Assembly: GCA_948146395.1 (NCBI GenBank)
Contig: OX411552.1
Coordinates: forward strand, 1,598,001 to 1,662,000
DNA: 64,000 bases
DNA from: Fragum whitleyi
Lineage: Eukaryota > Mollusca > Bivalvia > Cardiida > Cardiidae
Direction of reading: 5' to 3'
Position 1 is the first letter of the stretch. Each line of letters begins with the position of its first letter. Made by a program: the position numbers and the translations under genes. The notes beneath the pieces were generated by a model. That model saw only the letters and a program-made list of their open reading frames with translations, was not told the origin of the DNA and did not search any database. Of this stretch, positions 11,475-22,233 are shown piece by piece.

Positions 11475-11683
11475 GTAGAGATGGTCGGCTCCATAAAAGT
11501 AAAATTAAAGTTCAGGAGGATGGTGAGGATCTGTTCATCACTGAATCAGCCTGCAGGACCCAGGAGGAGGATCAGACATTCAGGATGGGACAGTACTTAC
11601 CACAGGGAGATATCAACCCCAGAAGTATAGTAGTGCGCCTGAAAGCAGAAGGAGGGGTCGAGATAGACTTTGAGTACAAGTAA
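11475..11683 (+). pseudogene. Gypsy ORF3, 3' part
   Basis: The continuation of the zinc-finger ORF after the inserted element: GRDGRLHKSKIKVQ, then an acidic stretch, ending ..GGVEIDFEYK at TAA. With the insert removed and no bases lost, the two parts rejoin in frame. It has no recognised domain. Confidence 0.65.
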
Positions 11684-11877
11684 CTGTGTATATATACTCT
11701 CGTGCTCTTATTATTCATCATTATTTCTAGTCACCAGGGAACAGAAAATCCTATTATTTTATTTTTTTTATATAATATAGAGAATATATGAATGTTCGTC
11801 TACTTTTCATAAAATAATTTTGTCTTTGTTTAATCCTAGACCTCGCGAGGACGCGAGTAAATCGGAGGCGTGGGTAA
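11684..11877 (+). other. Gypsy 3' untranslated region and likely polypurine tract
   Basis: AT-rich, then GGAGGCGTGGGTAAAG directly before the 3' LTR, which would be the polypurine primer. It is a weak tract, interrupted by pyrimidines. Confidence 0.45.
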
Positions 11878-12739
11878 AGTAACGAAAGTAGGAAATATAC
11901 ATATACAGTTTTCAAAAGTTATTCCCCTTTATACAAACGACGGCATTTACATAGCAGAAAAGATAGGTTTTATATTGTACTTTTGTAGGTTTCCCCTACA
12001 TAAATATAATTTGTTAGGGATTTTATTTGTATCAGTGATTTACTTTCATTTATTTAATACCATTTATAAGTTTGAAGTGGTTTAGAATAGGCCCAAGCAA
12101 CGTTACGGCCGGTCACGTGTGAACGCACTCAACAGACGCTTATTAATTATAGTAGTTATAGGATCGGTATTTTCCGTCGAACTCCGGCAATACTTGTGGT
12201 CCATATGGTGGCGTCCTTGTTATCCGCTAGGGGGCGATGTTATACGAAGTATATAAATGGCTGTCCCTACTGATTTAGTCAGTCCGGGTTTGTTCATCAA
12301 GCTGTGCGGATGGTACAAAAATAATTCAGGTCTTTGTGTAATATCCAGTGTTGAAACCTCCCTCCTCACCTTCAAGGAAGCCCCGCTTTATTGAAGGCCA
12401 TAGGATTAGAACAACACTCTGCTGCCCGGGTCGTGAAACCTATTTGTAATTGAAGACGACGTCATTGAAGCTGGCTTATTGAGTCCTCGGTCACCATAAG
12501 CTACAGCTCGTAGATCTAAAGAGTCGGTAGGATTGTCGCACTTGACCTATAGATAGGGCTTCAAGGAGGACACCTCCCTGAAGCTGGTGTGATTCAACTT
12601 CATTGAAGCAGGAGTCACTGAGGCCGCTGATTTGAGGCCCATAAGCTTCAGTGAAGTGGGATCACGTGAGTAGCCTTGTTGAGGCAAGTGTTAGGTGTGA
12701 AGCCACATTTCCGCTCGGGTTCCTAGCAGGAACGCTACA
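11878..12739 (+). repeat. 3' LTR of the Gypsy element
   Basis: 862 bp, matching 3867-4728. Its first base is A where the 5' copy has the canonical T of TG. It ends in CGCTACA. Confidence 0.93.
12250..12257 (+). promoter_or_regulatory. TATA box in the 3' LTR
   Basis: TATATAAA, the equivalent of 4239-4246. A full LTR here could drive transcription into the flank; no transcript evidence. Confidence 0.4.
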
Positions 12740-12904
12740 TTCTTATTACAAATTATTTTCAGAAATGAAATAATTTTGTTTTGACATAAAGTATAGACTA
12801 GATCAGCATGCACAGATATGCAGTCAGACCTTAGCATTTAATGTCTACTTTCTCCTTAATTATTGATGGAAAAACTTGAGTCATATTTATTGAAAATTCT
12901 GTAA

Positions 12905-13060
12905 GGGTTTAAAGGGAGGTAGGTTGCAGTGGATATGCAAATGAGAGATACCTGCGTGGAGATATATGGTTAATGATTTCATAGATAGACAGAGTCTAGC
13001 CATTTAGGGTTGAGGATCCTTTTTTTCTGAATGGATCATGTCTTTCCATGTCCTCGGATC
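12905..13060 (+). repeat. family O repeat, copy 2
   Basis: The best-preserved copy: AAGGGAGGTAGGTTGCAG, GGATATGCAAAT, and a later TCTGAATGGATCATGTC. It is the inverse of the copy at 3466. Confidence 0.7.
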
Positions 13061-13155
13061 ATTACAATTCCAAAATACTGGCAATTTCTTTGAAACCAAT
13101 TTAAATTCAGTAGGGTAAGGGTTAATAACAAATTAGCAGATTCATTGATATTTTG

Positions 13156-14365
13156 AGCTCCACTGGCTGAAAGCCACAGGGGCTATTGTCATGGCGTTGT
13201 GTCTATCCTGTGTCCGTCCATGCATCAGTGCATCTGTGTGTCTGGTCGTAAACTTTTTCTTTAAAAATCTTCTTCTAAGAAACTACTGGATAAATTTCAA
13301 CCAAACTTCACAGAAATGATTCTGAGGTGATCCTCTTTCAAAGTTGTTCAAGAAATTTTGATCCAATGAAAAACATGGATTTAATGGGCTTGGCTAATTT
13401 CCAAACATGGTAAAAAGTGAGTTTTCTCAGATTCTAATCCGTGGATACCAATGAAATTTTACATGAATGATCCTTGTGTAACCCTTTATCAGTCTACAAA
13501 AAAAATATTGTGATCAGATGAAAAATATGCATTTTATGGGTGGAGGTCATTTCTCTATATGTTATATTGTGGAAACTTTCAAAATCATTTCCTCATAATG
13601 TAAGTGATAGATACCAACCAAATTTCACTGGAATGATCCTTGAGTGACCCTTTGTCAGTCTACCAAATATTATGGTGATTGGATAAGAAATATGTATTTT
13701 ATGGGCGGATGTCATTTCTCTAAATGTTATATAGTGGAAACTTTGAAAATCATTTTCTCTGTCAAAATCCCAATGATGAATATCACCCAAATTTCACTGG
13801 AATAATTCCTGAGTGACCCTTTATCAGTCTACAAAAAATTATTGGCATTGGATGAAAAATATGTATTTTATGGGCAGAGGTCATTTCTCTATGTGTTATA
13901 TAGTGAAAACTTTGAAAATCATTATCTCAGAATATAATCAATGGATATCAACCAAATTTCACTGAAATGATCTTTGAGTGACCCTTTATCATTTTACCAA
14001 AAATTATTGTGATTGGATGAAAAATATGTATTTTATGGGCGGAGGTCATTTCTCAATATGTTCCATAGTGGAAACTTTGAAAATCATTTTCTCAGAATGT
14101 AATTGATGGATATCAATCAAACTTTTTTTTTATATGATGTCTGGGTGACCCATTATCATGCAGCCAAAAATCATTGTGATTGGATGAAAAATATGTCTTT
14201 AATGGGTGGAGGTCATTCCTCTATATGTTATATAGTTGAAACTTTGAAAATCATTTTCAACATCAGTAGAATCCAAAATATCTAAAAATCTAATCAAAAC
14301 TTTTATTGCTTTACAAGAAATTCAAGCCTGTGGAGCCACTCAAGCCATTCATGGCTTTCTAGTTT
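13156..14365 (+). mobile_element. hairpin-ended element, family E, copy 1
   Basis: It opens with AGCTCCACTGGCTGAAAGCC and GGGGCTATTGTCATGGCG, a hairpin, followed by a GTCCGTCC stretch. It then has about four units of roughly 165 bp built around CAACCAAATTTCACTGGAAT. It closes with GCCTGTGGAGCC, an inverted copy of the start, the hairpin AAGCCATTCATGGCTT and TCTAGTTT. No ORF. Similar copies at 33029, 50296 and 63916. Confidence 0.8.
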
Positions 14366-14386
14366 CTATCTTTACTTATTTTACAG

Positions 14387-14602
14387 AGTGTATGTGAAGA
14401 CGTATTTATCGGGCTATCATCTAAATTTTCAACTGGTTTATTGCGAGAACCTCCCCCTCATAGTAAGAAGGCGGTGTTTGAAGCTTTGTCAGATTGTGCG
14501 TACCCAACAGGAAGTAGCAATCGCCATACAACTAGAGCACCTGCATCAAAGGAAGCCATAGAAACACTTAAACGAGTTTTGAAAAACAGTTTAATCACTT
14601 AA
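14387..14602 (+). CDS. candidate terminal coding exon, unrecognised
   Basis: A clean splice acceptor (TTACTTATTTTACAG at 14372-14386) is followed by 71 codons and a TAA. The frame starts SVCEDVFIGLSSKFSTGLL, has a Pro-rich EPPPH, then KKAVFEALSDCAYPTGSS and an amphipathic KEAIETLKRVLKNS near the end. It is not an ATG-initiated ORF, so it was missed by ORF calling. Codon use looks balanced and less AT-rich than its surroundings. No partner exon was found in the window; the other exons would lie left of base 1, across the Gypsy insertion, or the gene has been broken. I do not recognise the family. It could also be a captured exon inside repeat DNA. Confidence 0.45.
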   Translation, partial: SVCEDVFIGLSSKFSTGLLREPPPHSKKAVFEALSDCAYPTGSSNRHTTRAPASKEAIETLKRVLKNSLIT

Positions 14603-15089
14603 TGCAATACTTGTACTGGATAGAAAATTAGATGGCTATGAATATATAGGCACTTACAATAGTCCTACGCTGACCCCTGATTTGATGATTGTGTTTATAA
14701 AAATATGTGCCATGTACGCTGAGGTAATACTTGACAGCAAATCTAAGACTTCAAATCAAAATAGGACAACGACAACAATTCTAGATGGAGTGTAAAACAA
14801 AATCCCTACCCCTTACTAACTCAAGGATAACCCTAGGATAAATTGAGGGGTCAGCCGCCACTATTGTAAATACCTATAAATATATAGGCACTTACAATAG
14901 TGTTGCACGAACCCCTGGAAAATCCCCTTTGACAAAACCCCATCTTTAAGAATTGCATAAAGATATAAGCATATTTTCAGCTTGGCTGTTTTTGGAGAAA
15001 ACCACAGGTATTGTCATCACCTTGGTGTAATTGGTGTTGAAAATGGCTTAAGGACAGGGGTTGGTGTTGGATAAACAAACATTAACCAA
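14603..15089. other. half-hairpin repeats and a family D fragment
   Basis: ATATATAGGCACTTACAATAG occurs near 14646 and again near 14878 in the same orientation, each followed by a GAACCCCTG or TGACCCCTG motif. These are halves of the short hairpin family P seen at 36719, 39249 and 54462. A family D start (CAGCTTGGCTGTTTTTGGAG) lies at about 14979-15030. No gene was seen. Confidence 0.5.
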
Positions 15090-17818
15090 AGTATTACCCT
15101 GTTGATATTGCAAACTTATAGAAATTTACATCACTTTGATTCAGAATCTTTCTGCAGAGACCTAGCAAAACAGCCTTGGTCCCTTATAGAAATTTATGAT
15201 CATGTAGATGACTCATTGGACTGTTTTGTTGCATTGTTCAATGATATTTTAAACCAACATGCCCCTTTAAAACAAAAACGAGTCAAACACAATAACCTTC
15301 CAGAATGGTATACAAATGACATCAGAAATGCCTCAAAACAACGCGATAGAGCAAAAGCTCAAAATGATACCCCTCTATACAAATACTGGAGAAACAAAAC
15401 GAAAGAACTTATACACCAAGCTAAACAATATTTCTTTAATTCAGCAATTAATGAAAATAAAAGGAACCCCAAAAAATTATGGAAACATCTTAAGGAAGTG
15501 TCAGGAAAATCAAGAACTATTCAATCAAATTCTATAACAGATGAGCATGGACTTCCTATTACTGATGCTAACTGTAAAGCAGAAGTTTTTAATTCATATT
15601 TTTCTGATATATTAAGATCTTCAAAAGCCTACAATTTAAATAACAGTAGTTATAATGTTAACTTACCACAGGATAAAACAACCAAGTTTTTTTCAGTTCA
15701 AAGCAGTTTTATAATCCCTCCCATTAATGAAGAGTTTGTTTTTAAACAAATTCAAAGTTTGAATGTAAATAAATCCACAGGACTTGATGGTATAGGGCCA
15801 AAATTTTTGAAAATAAGTGCTAAAATTATTTCAAAGCCTATAACCTATATACTTAACCAAAGTATAAAACAAAATGAATTTCCTTCTTTGTTTAAACAAG
15901 CTAAAGTTATTCCAATTTTCAAAAAAGGGGATAAAACAGATGTAAGTAATTACCGCCCCATTTCAATTTTGCCAGTATTATCAAAAATTCTTGAACGTCA
16001 TGTTAGTGACAAACTGAAGGTTTATCTTGAGGACAATATGCTTATTCATGGAAGCCAGTCAGGATTTCGAAGTAACCATTCTTGTGAGACAGCTCTCACA
16101 GCCATTATTGATTCCTGGATTGAAGCCATTAATAACAAAAAGGTTGTGGGAACTGTCTTCCTTGACTTAACAAAAGCCTTCGACTTGATGAATCATGATC
16201 TGCTTTTACAAAAGATGAGCAAGTTTAATGTCAACAATCATTCTCTGGCATGGTTCAAGTCTTATCTTTCTAATAGAACACAAAGGGTGTCTGTGGAGGG
16301 TAAACTTTCTACATCACAAGATATAATGTCTGGTGTACCCCAAGGCTCTGTTCTAGGTCCTATTCTTTTTCTATTGTACATAAATGACTTGCCTTTACAT
16401 CTAACATCATCATCAACAGATTTATTTGCAGATGATACAACAATTAGTGTCACAGGTCAATCAACCATAGCAGTATGTAAATTGCTCCAAAATAGTCTAA
16501 ATGCTATAGATGAATGGTGTGGAAGAAATGCCATGCTGCCCAATCCAAACAAAACAAAAGCAATGATTATCTCACCAGCAAACAGTGTTTCAGGCAAAGA
16601 AACATTTCCATTATTTCTCCATGATCAACAAATAGAATTCTCTGAAGTAGAGAAATTGCTTGGAGTACAAGTTGACCATAAACTGTCTTGGACAGTCCAA
16701 ATTGAAAACTTGTTAAAAAAGTGCAATTCTTTACTTTACCTTCTTACTAGAATTAAGATTTATCTTAGTATTCATGTAAGAAAAATGTTCTTTAATGCTT
16801 ATATTCTCCCACACATTGATTATTGTTGTGGTATCTGGGGAAATTGTAATTCTAAACTTTTAGATAAGCTTTATAAATTTCAAAAGAGAGCTGCAAGAGT
16901 AATTCTTGATAAAAATACTGATACTCCTAGTAATGATCTATTCAAAGAACTTAATTGGCTCAGCATTCATGATCGTATTGTGTTCAAAAAGTCTGTTTTT
17001 ATGTATAAATCCTTAACTGGTAAACATCCAAACTACATATCAAGCCTCTTTACTCAATCAGCTAACACAAATCTAAGGTCAAATTCTTATGAAGTTCTTA
17101 GAATTCCAAAGCCAAGGATTGAGTTTTTCAGGAAATCAATTGCTTACTCTGGTCCAAAAATTTGGAACCAAATACCATTATATATACGAAATGCTGACAG
17201 TCTAAATAAGTTTAAATCTACCTTCTTGATTTGGTGGAAGTCTAATGCACAAACCCATTTATTCACCTAGAAACCAAAGGTGAAAACTAGCCTATTCAAT
17301 TTTGTTCCTTCATAGTGTTGAAGAGTTTCTGATTCCCAAACATTATGTACAAAATCAAATTTATTGTGAACAATAGTTTTTTTGCACTTGATTTATATAA
17401 TCAGTCTGTAAATAAATACTTAATGTTGTTTTATTAAGATTTTTATTCATTGTGTAGTGCATTTTATTATTATTGTTATTGCCAGTTTTAAACATTTAGA
17501 CTGATCCAAAGCTAAATGGTTAAAAATGATAATATCAATAGTAATTCATTAATATCAAAATGTGACAGAATTCAGGTTCAGGAAAGTATAAGTAAGTACC
17601 ATAATAATAATAATGTATTGGTACTATTTAATACATGTACAAGACAAAACATAATGAAGCTTTTATATGATACATTTTTCATTCATTCACTGATACTTGT
17701 TAATTTATGTTGTTTGTGTAAATGATTTTGTAAATATTTGAAGAGGCCCACAGGGAAGACTGGGTTTACCCAACTGTGTTGCCTCGTTAAATAAAGACTT
17801 AATTATTATTATTATTAT
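15090..17818 (+). mobile_element. 5'-truncated non-LTR retrotransposon (LINE 2)
   Basis: It consists of an RT ORF, a 3' UTR and an (ATT)n tail at about 17798-17818 after AATAAA near 17790. There is no endonuclease, so the 5' part is missing, as is usual after incomplete reverse transcription. The left boundary is approximate. The ORF is open over 2.1 kb, which points to a recent insertion. The family differs from the LINE at 1-3465. Confidence 0.88.
15102..17270 (+). CDS. LINE 2 reverse transcriptase, intact frame
   Basis: 722 codons; the first codon taken is TTG only because the true start is lost with the 5' truncation. It has a pre-RT region (LPEWYTNDIRNASKQRDRAK, YWRNKTKELIHQAK), then the RT blocks: KSTGLDGIGPKFLK, KVIPIFKKGDKTDVSNYRPI, GFRSNHSCETAL, TVFLDLTKAFDLMNH with the first catalytic Asp, SGVPQGSVLGPILF, and LFADDTTISV with the catalytic Asp pair. 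The C-terminal thumb-like region has YCCGIWGN and RAARVIL, and it ends with the usual KFKSTFLIWW. It is of the Jockey/CR1 superfamily broadly. No stops or frameshifts. Confidence 0.92.
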   Translation: MILQTYRNLHHFDSESFCRDLAKQPWSLIEIYDHVDDSLDCFVALFNDILNQHAPLKQKRVKHNNLPEWYTNDIRNASKQRDRAKAQNDTPLYKYWRNKTKELIHQAKQYFFNSAINENKRNPKKLWKHLKEVSGKSRTIQSNSITDEHGLPITDANCKAEVFNSYFSDILRSSKAYNLNNSSYNVNLPQDKTTKFFSVQSSFIIPPINEEFVFKQIQSLNVNKSTGLDGIGPKFLKISAKIISKPITYILNQSIKQNEFPSLFKQAKVIPIFKKGDKTDVSNYRPISILPVLSKILERHVSDKLKVYLEDNMLIHGSQSGFRSNHSCETALTAIIDSWIEAINNKKVVGTVFLDLTKAFDLMNHDLLLQKMSKFNVNNHSLAWFKSYLSNRTQRVSVEGKLSTSQDIMSGVPQGSVLGPILFLLYINDLPLHLTSSSTDLFADDTTISVTGQSTIAVCKLLQNSLNAIDEWCGRNAMLPNPNKTKAMIISPANSVSGKETFPLFLHDQQIEFSEVEKLLGVQVDHKLSWTVQIENLLKKCNSLLYLLTRIKIYLSIHVRKMFFNAYILPHIDYCCGIWGNCNSKLLDKLYKFQKRAARVILDKNTDTPSNDLFKELNWLSIHDRIVFKKSVFMYKSLTGKHPNYISSLFTQSANTNLRSNSYEVLRIPKPRIEFFRKSIAYSGPKIWNQIPLYIRNADSLNKFKSTFLIWWKSNAQTHLFT

Positions 17819-18777
17819 ATAAACTTCATGAAACTTAGTACATGTGTTCACTATCACAAGAGCTATCCAGACTTTTAAGGGGGATAACACCTGTTATCCA
17901 GGTATTTCACCCCTAGTTGTTGCTCTTGTTTGTCTATAGCATAACTGAAAAAAAGTATGCAATGTAAAATCATAAGACTTCACAGATTAATAGATCACAT
18001 ATCTGAAAAGTGCAGTGAAAATATTCATAACTGTGTTAATCATATTACCCTTAGGGATTAATAAGGACTGTGCCCTAATAATTAGGTTTGACCCTTACTT
18101 CTATGAGTAAGGAGTTCAGTGGACACCAAATTTATGAAATCAAGGAGTCTAAGCTAAAAGTTAGGAGTCTAAATTTTCATATTGGATAGAACTTTTGTGG
18201 AATGGAAGAAATTATTTGTTTCAAACAATTTCTTCTATTCTACAAAAGTCCCTCACAAAGTTTAAGATGGTCATCTTTCAAAATTTCTAGTAGATGCAGC
18301 AAATGTTATCTGAAAAAGCAAAAATGAAACTGTTCTGCACATTTGTTATTGTAAATATTCTCATATGATAAAGCTATTGGACTCCTCTATTGGAAAATAA
18401 AGGAATCCTGTCTGGAAAATAAGGAATCTCAGACTCCCAGACTCCCATTAGTGTTGAAATGACTCCCATTAGTGTTGAAACATGTAATGAGAGGATATGA
18501 ATGTTTTATGAGCATCTCTTACTTTTTTTTATATGTAGATCTTTTAAAATACCTTGTATAATGGGTCACATATGGGCAATCACAAAATAGATGAAAGAAG
18601 TGACAGTTCTTAAAATATGTTCTTTTTATACAAATTTATACATTTTAATGATATTTTGCAATATTTTTGTATTATTTTACATGGTAACATAAACTTATCA
18701 TGGTCTCCTTATTGAAAGAGTTTATCTTATAATAAAGTGATTATGTAAATTAAGAGTCTTTTCATTCTATGTTTATG
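17819..18777. other. repeat fragments, no gene
   Basis: 17819-17935 resembles the 3' half of family D (CTTCATGAAACTTAGTACATG ... GTTGCTCTTGTTT). 18185-18260 holds a degraded M1-like hairpin (GAAGAAATTATTTG/CAAACAATTTCTTC). The rest is AT-rich without recognisable content. Confidence 0.5.
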
Positions 18778-18997
18778 TTAACCCTTGTCATGCTGAACCC
18801 AGAATATTCCTGTATAATATGGTAATGCATGCAGTCTGATCTTAGTCTACATTACCTTTTTGTCCCCTTTCAAGACAGAGTTGTTTACAAAATTGAATAT
18901 CAAAGAAAGATTTCCCCATGGGCTTGAATTCTAGTGCTTTCAGTACTTGATTTAGCTGAAATTTGCAAGGGTTTTTATTCAGCATGACAACGGTTAA
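18778..18997 (+). mobile_element. TTAA-flanked MITE, family M2, copy 1
   Basis: 220 bp with TTAACCCTTGTCATGCTGAA at the left and CAGCATGACAACGGTTAA at the right. The interior carries GCAGTCTGATCTTAGTCTAC, diagnostic of the family. TTAA is at both ends. Confidence 0.8.
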
Positions 18998-19050
18998 AAA
19001 TGTATTCAAGGTAAGATTTTGCATGATTGTTTCCATAGTGTATTTATTCT

Positions 19051-19150
19051 TAATCCTTGTCACGCAGAGCTCATATTATTCCTGTTTTGGCAGGAGGATT
19101 GGACTAAGATACAGCTGAAAATTATGCAGTCTGACTTTAGTCTACAGCAC
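19051..19150 (+). repeat. M2 fragment
   Basis: The left half of an M2 copy (TTAATCCTTGTCACGCAGAG, then GCAGTCTGACTTTAGTCTAC), cut off by the family D element at 19166. Confidence 0.6.
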
Positions 19151-19165
19151 CTGATTTTGATTTTA

Positions 19166-19462
19166 AGCTCAGCTGTTTTTGGAGAAAAACCGAGGAATTG
19201 CTATAGCCATTGTGTCATCGTGTTGCTTGTGTTGTCTTTGCAGTCGTGTAAGAACTTTGACATTTTATGATATCTCTATTTTCTCTGAAGGCATTCACTT
19301 GAAACTTGGCGTACATGTTCACCACCAAAAGAACAATCATTGCTTTCAAGGTAGATTACTCTAGAAGTATTTTGTGCAAATGATGCCCTTTTTTCCACTT
19401 AGATTTTTCACCATCCAGCACTCAATAGCGGAGTGTAGTCACACATAGGTGGTGCTCTTGTT
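19166..19462 (+). mobile_element. hairpin-ended element, family D, copy 1
   Basis: Starts AGCTCAGCTGTTTTTGGAGA, has CATTCACTTGAAACTTGGCG in the middle, and ends GGTGGTGCTCTTGTTT. A fuller 3' end of this family is at 53882. Confidence 0.7.
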
Positions 19463-19484
19463 TAACCAGAAAAGTTGTTTCATT

Positions 19485-19575
19485 AGTTCCACTGGCTAAA
19501 AGCCACTGGGGCTATTGTCATAGTGCTGTGTCTGTCATGTCCCATCTTTGATTCTGTATGTCAGGTCTTAAACTT
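19485..19575 (+). repeat. family E 5' fragment
   Basis: The hairpin start of family E (CCACTGGCTAAAAGCCACTG, GGGGCTATTGTCATAG), broken off where a family B element begins. Confidence 0.6.
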
Positions 19576-19578
19576 TCT

Positions 19579-20994
19579 TATCTCACCTGAGCATGATGTG
19601 CTCAAGCTCAGCTGTTGTTATTTATCAATGTCCAGCATTAGGTCGTCTGTCTGTCCACAAGTTTGAATAATCTTTTTTCTCCCAAACTCTCCACTAGATT
19701 TCAACAAAACTTCACAGAAATAATTCTTAGAATTGGAATCCATGTAAAACTTTGGTTGTCATGGCAACATAGTAAAAAAAAATAATAATAAAGCTCATTT
19801 ACAAAAAAATCTTCTAGTCCTAAACCAAAAGGCTCAAACCTAATTTATTTGGCATGATATATGCCCTATGACCCTTAAACAAAAAATCTAAATAATTGCA
19901 CTGAGTTTATCATTATCCCAATCTAAGAAACTTCTTCTTATTTTGATCCCGTAATCTTTGAACAACATCTCCTCTTGAACCACTGGGCCAACTTCAATGA
20001 AACTTTGACATAATTTCCTTAGGTGACCCTTTTGAAAAATTGTTCGCAAAATTTTGATTAGCCCATTAATATGGGTTCTGCAGGGCGGGGCTTATTTTGC
20101 ATCAGAAACCATTGTATGACAACTCCTCCTGAACCACTAGGCTGATTTCAATGAAACTTTACGAGAATGTTCCTTGGGTGACCCTTTTCAGAATTTGTTA
20201 ACAAAATTTTGATTGGTTTATTCATATGGGCATGGCAGGCCAGGGTTTATTTTGAGCCTGAAATCTTTGAACAACATCTCCTCCTGAACCACTAGGCCGA
20301 TTTCAATGAAACTTTACCAGAATTTTCCTTGGGTGACCCTTTCTAAAAAATTATTTGTGAAGTTTGATTGACATCTATCTCCTCAACCACTAGTCCGATT
20401 TCAATGAAACTTTACCAAAATGTTTCTTGGGTGAACTTTTTCAAAAATGTTGGAGAAATTTTGATCAGCCCATAAATATAGGCGTGACAGGACAGGGCTT
20501 ATTTTGAGCCCAAAATCTTTGAACAACATCTCCTGAACCATAGGGCCAATTTCAATGAAAATTTACCAGAATGTTCCTGTGTGACCCTTTCCAAAAATTG
20601 TTCGCAAAATTTAGTTTTGCCCATGAATATGGGCGAGGCAGGGCGGGACTTACTTTGAGCCTGAATTCTTTGAACAACATCTCCTTCTGAACCACTTGGC
20701 TGATTTCAGTGAAACTTTACTATAATATTCCTTGGGAGACCCTTTTAAAAATTGTTTGTGAAGTTTTGATTGGACCAAAGATATGGGCGTGGCAGGGTTG
20801 GGCTTATTTTTTGGTCTCCTCAGTAATGAATTGGTGGGCAGGGTATATTATCACTTGAAAATCTTGGAATAGCGTAACCTTTTCACCAATAGGCTAATGT
20901 AAATGAAACTTTGCCAGAAACTAATTATTTGGATGAGATCCACTGGACAAATAATTTCAGATGAGTGGTTTAGGGCCATTTTGGCCCTCTTGAT
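19579..20994 (+). mobile_element. hairpin-ended element, family B, copy 1
   Basis: The 5' end is TCTCACCTGAGCATGATGTG, then about six imperfect units of roughly 155 bp with the block TTTCAATGAAACTTTACCAG and ATATGGGCGTGGCAGG. The 3' end is CAGATGAGTGG then the hairpin AGGGCCATTTTGGCCCT and CTTG. The units are the same kind as in families A (39824, 59138) although the terminal modules are those of family B. Confidence 0.75.
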
Positions 20995-21370
20995 ATGTAA
21001 GTTGTTTTGTTATATGATGCTGTGTTACAGAAAAAAGAGTGTTACACAATATAAAATTCCATGTAAGCAAAACTCCCTCATTAATGGGACTGATATGCAT
21101 GAGATATTCACTTTTTTTTTCAATCATACCAATTTTAAACATCTAAAGATTTGTAGCATATTGTTTTATCCATATCTGTCTTTCTTCGAAAATTTAAACA
21201 TTTTCTAATGACCCCTAACCTCTTCAAGTTACACTGTTCCTATTTGCCATAAAAAATTCTCCCATTAATTTTCATCTTTGAATGTCAAGGTCATCTGACA
21301 AGTTCAATCATCTAGGTCAAACTTCTAAAAGATTGCTGTATTGGGGTTATATTTGTTTTACAAACATCTT

Positions 21371-21592
21371 GTTAGCCCCACTGGCCTAAGGCCAGTGACA
21401 TATTGTCACGTTGATGTGTCTGTCATACATGCATGCATGTGCCTGTCCATCCATTTGTTCATAAACTTTTTCTACTCCTCCTAAACTAAAGGACAGATTT
21501 AATGAAAGTTGACTTAATTTTCCTTGGTTAACCCTCTTCTTAAGAAAATTTGATGACCCCAAAATATGGGCATGGCAGGGCATGAATTAGTC
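21371..21592 (+). repeat. family A 5' fragment
   Basis: AGCCCCACTGGCCTAAGGCC, ATTGTCACGTTGATGTG, part of one internal unit (ATATGGGCATGGCAGGGC), no 3' end. Confidence 0.6.
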
Positions 21593-21666
21593 CCGCCCTA
21601 GGGGATCGAACACAGGACCACTAGATTGACACTCTAATGCGTAACCTACTGCTCTCTGACAGTGGC
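21592..21666 (-). repeat. tRNA-like SINE head or tRNA pseudogene
   Basis: Read on the minus strand: GCCACTGTCAGAGAGCAGTA ... GTGTTCGATCCCC. It contains an A-box/B-box-like pair and about 74 bp of tRNA length, but poor stem pairing. Confidence 0.45.
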
Positions 21667-22126
21667 CCATAACCCCTCAAAGAAATTCTAAATCCGCTGC
21701 TTGTCTTGATTTTGAAAGTTACATATTCCATTATAACAGATGCGAAAAAATAGCATCACACATTCCTAGTACAGAAATCTGTACTAGATCTGCTGCTGAA
21801 AAGGTTGCCAAACTATAATGCCATTTTCAAACATATTGGTTTGAAGAATTCCTATTAATCAAAAGCTTAAAAGATTGAATAGTTGAAATAAGGAAATAGA
21901 GCTATTTTTCTCAGATGAGTGATACATGCCCAACAGTCCACTTATTTTCCAAACCGGGTGGTCCCGGTATTCGGAAACCGGATGATATCAATCTTCACAC
22001 TTTCAATGACGTAGTTCACAAAACACTAGACAGGAAAACGTGATTGCGAAACTAGCGAATTTCATTTCATTTTGCAAGAAATCAACAGTATATAATAAGC
22101 TATCGACTTGAGTGTTATTTAGAGTT

Positions 22127-22233
22127 ATGGCTGTTCGAGCGCAGTTCGAGGGTAACAATGAAATAGGAGTGTTTTCTAAGCTGACAAATACGTATTGCCT
22201 GACAGCTGTAGGAGGCTCCGAAAATTTTTACAG
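22127..22233 (+). CDS. EIF6: EIF6 coding exon 1
   Basis: Residues 1-35 plus two bases of codon 36. ATG at 22127, donor AG|GTGAGA. The start is fixed by the conserved MAVRA N-terminus. Confidence 0.96.

Larger units (their letters stand above)
3867..12739 (+). mobile_element. Gypsy (Ty3-type) LTR retrotransposon with nested insert
   Basis: The order is LTR, PBS, gag, protease, RT, RNase H, integrase, a zinc-finger ORF, LTR; integrase after RT defines the Gypsy group. Both LTRs are 862 bp and differ at about 13 positions counted by eye (about 1.5%), so the insertion is fairly young. TTCT precedes the left LTR (3863-3866) and follows the right one (12740-12743), a 4-bp target duplication. The coding part carries in-frame TAGs at 5348, 6676 and 9552 and frameshifts near 6160, 7665 and 7965. 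A 1394-bp inverted-repeat element at 10081-11474 splits the last ORF. Confidence 0.93.

Noticed and set aside
10073..11482. 8-bp hAT target duplication around the element in the Gypsy ORF3
   Set aside because: The flanks CTGTGCGT and GTAGAGAT do not match.
22089..22096. TATA-like TATATAAT before EIF6
   Set aside because: Only about 35 nt before the ATG, too close to allow a normal 5' UTR; housekeeping promoters rarely use TATA.
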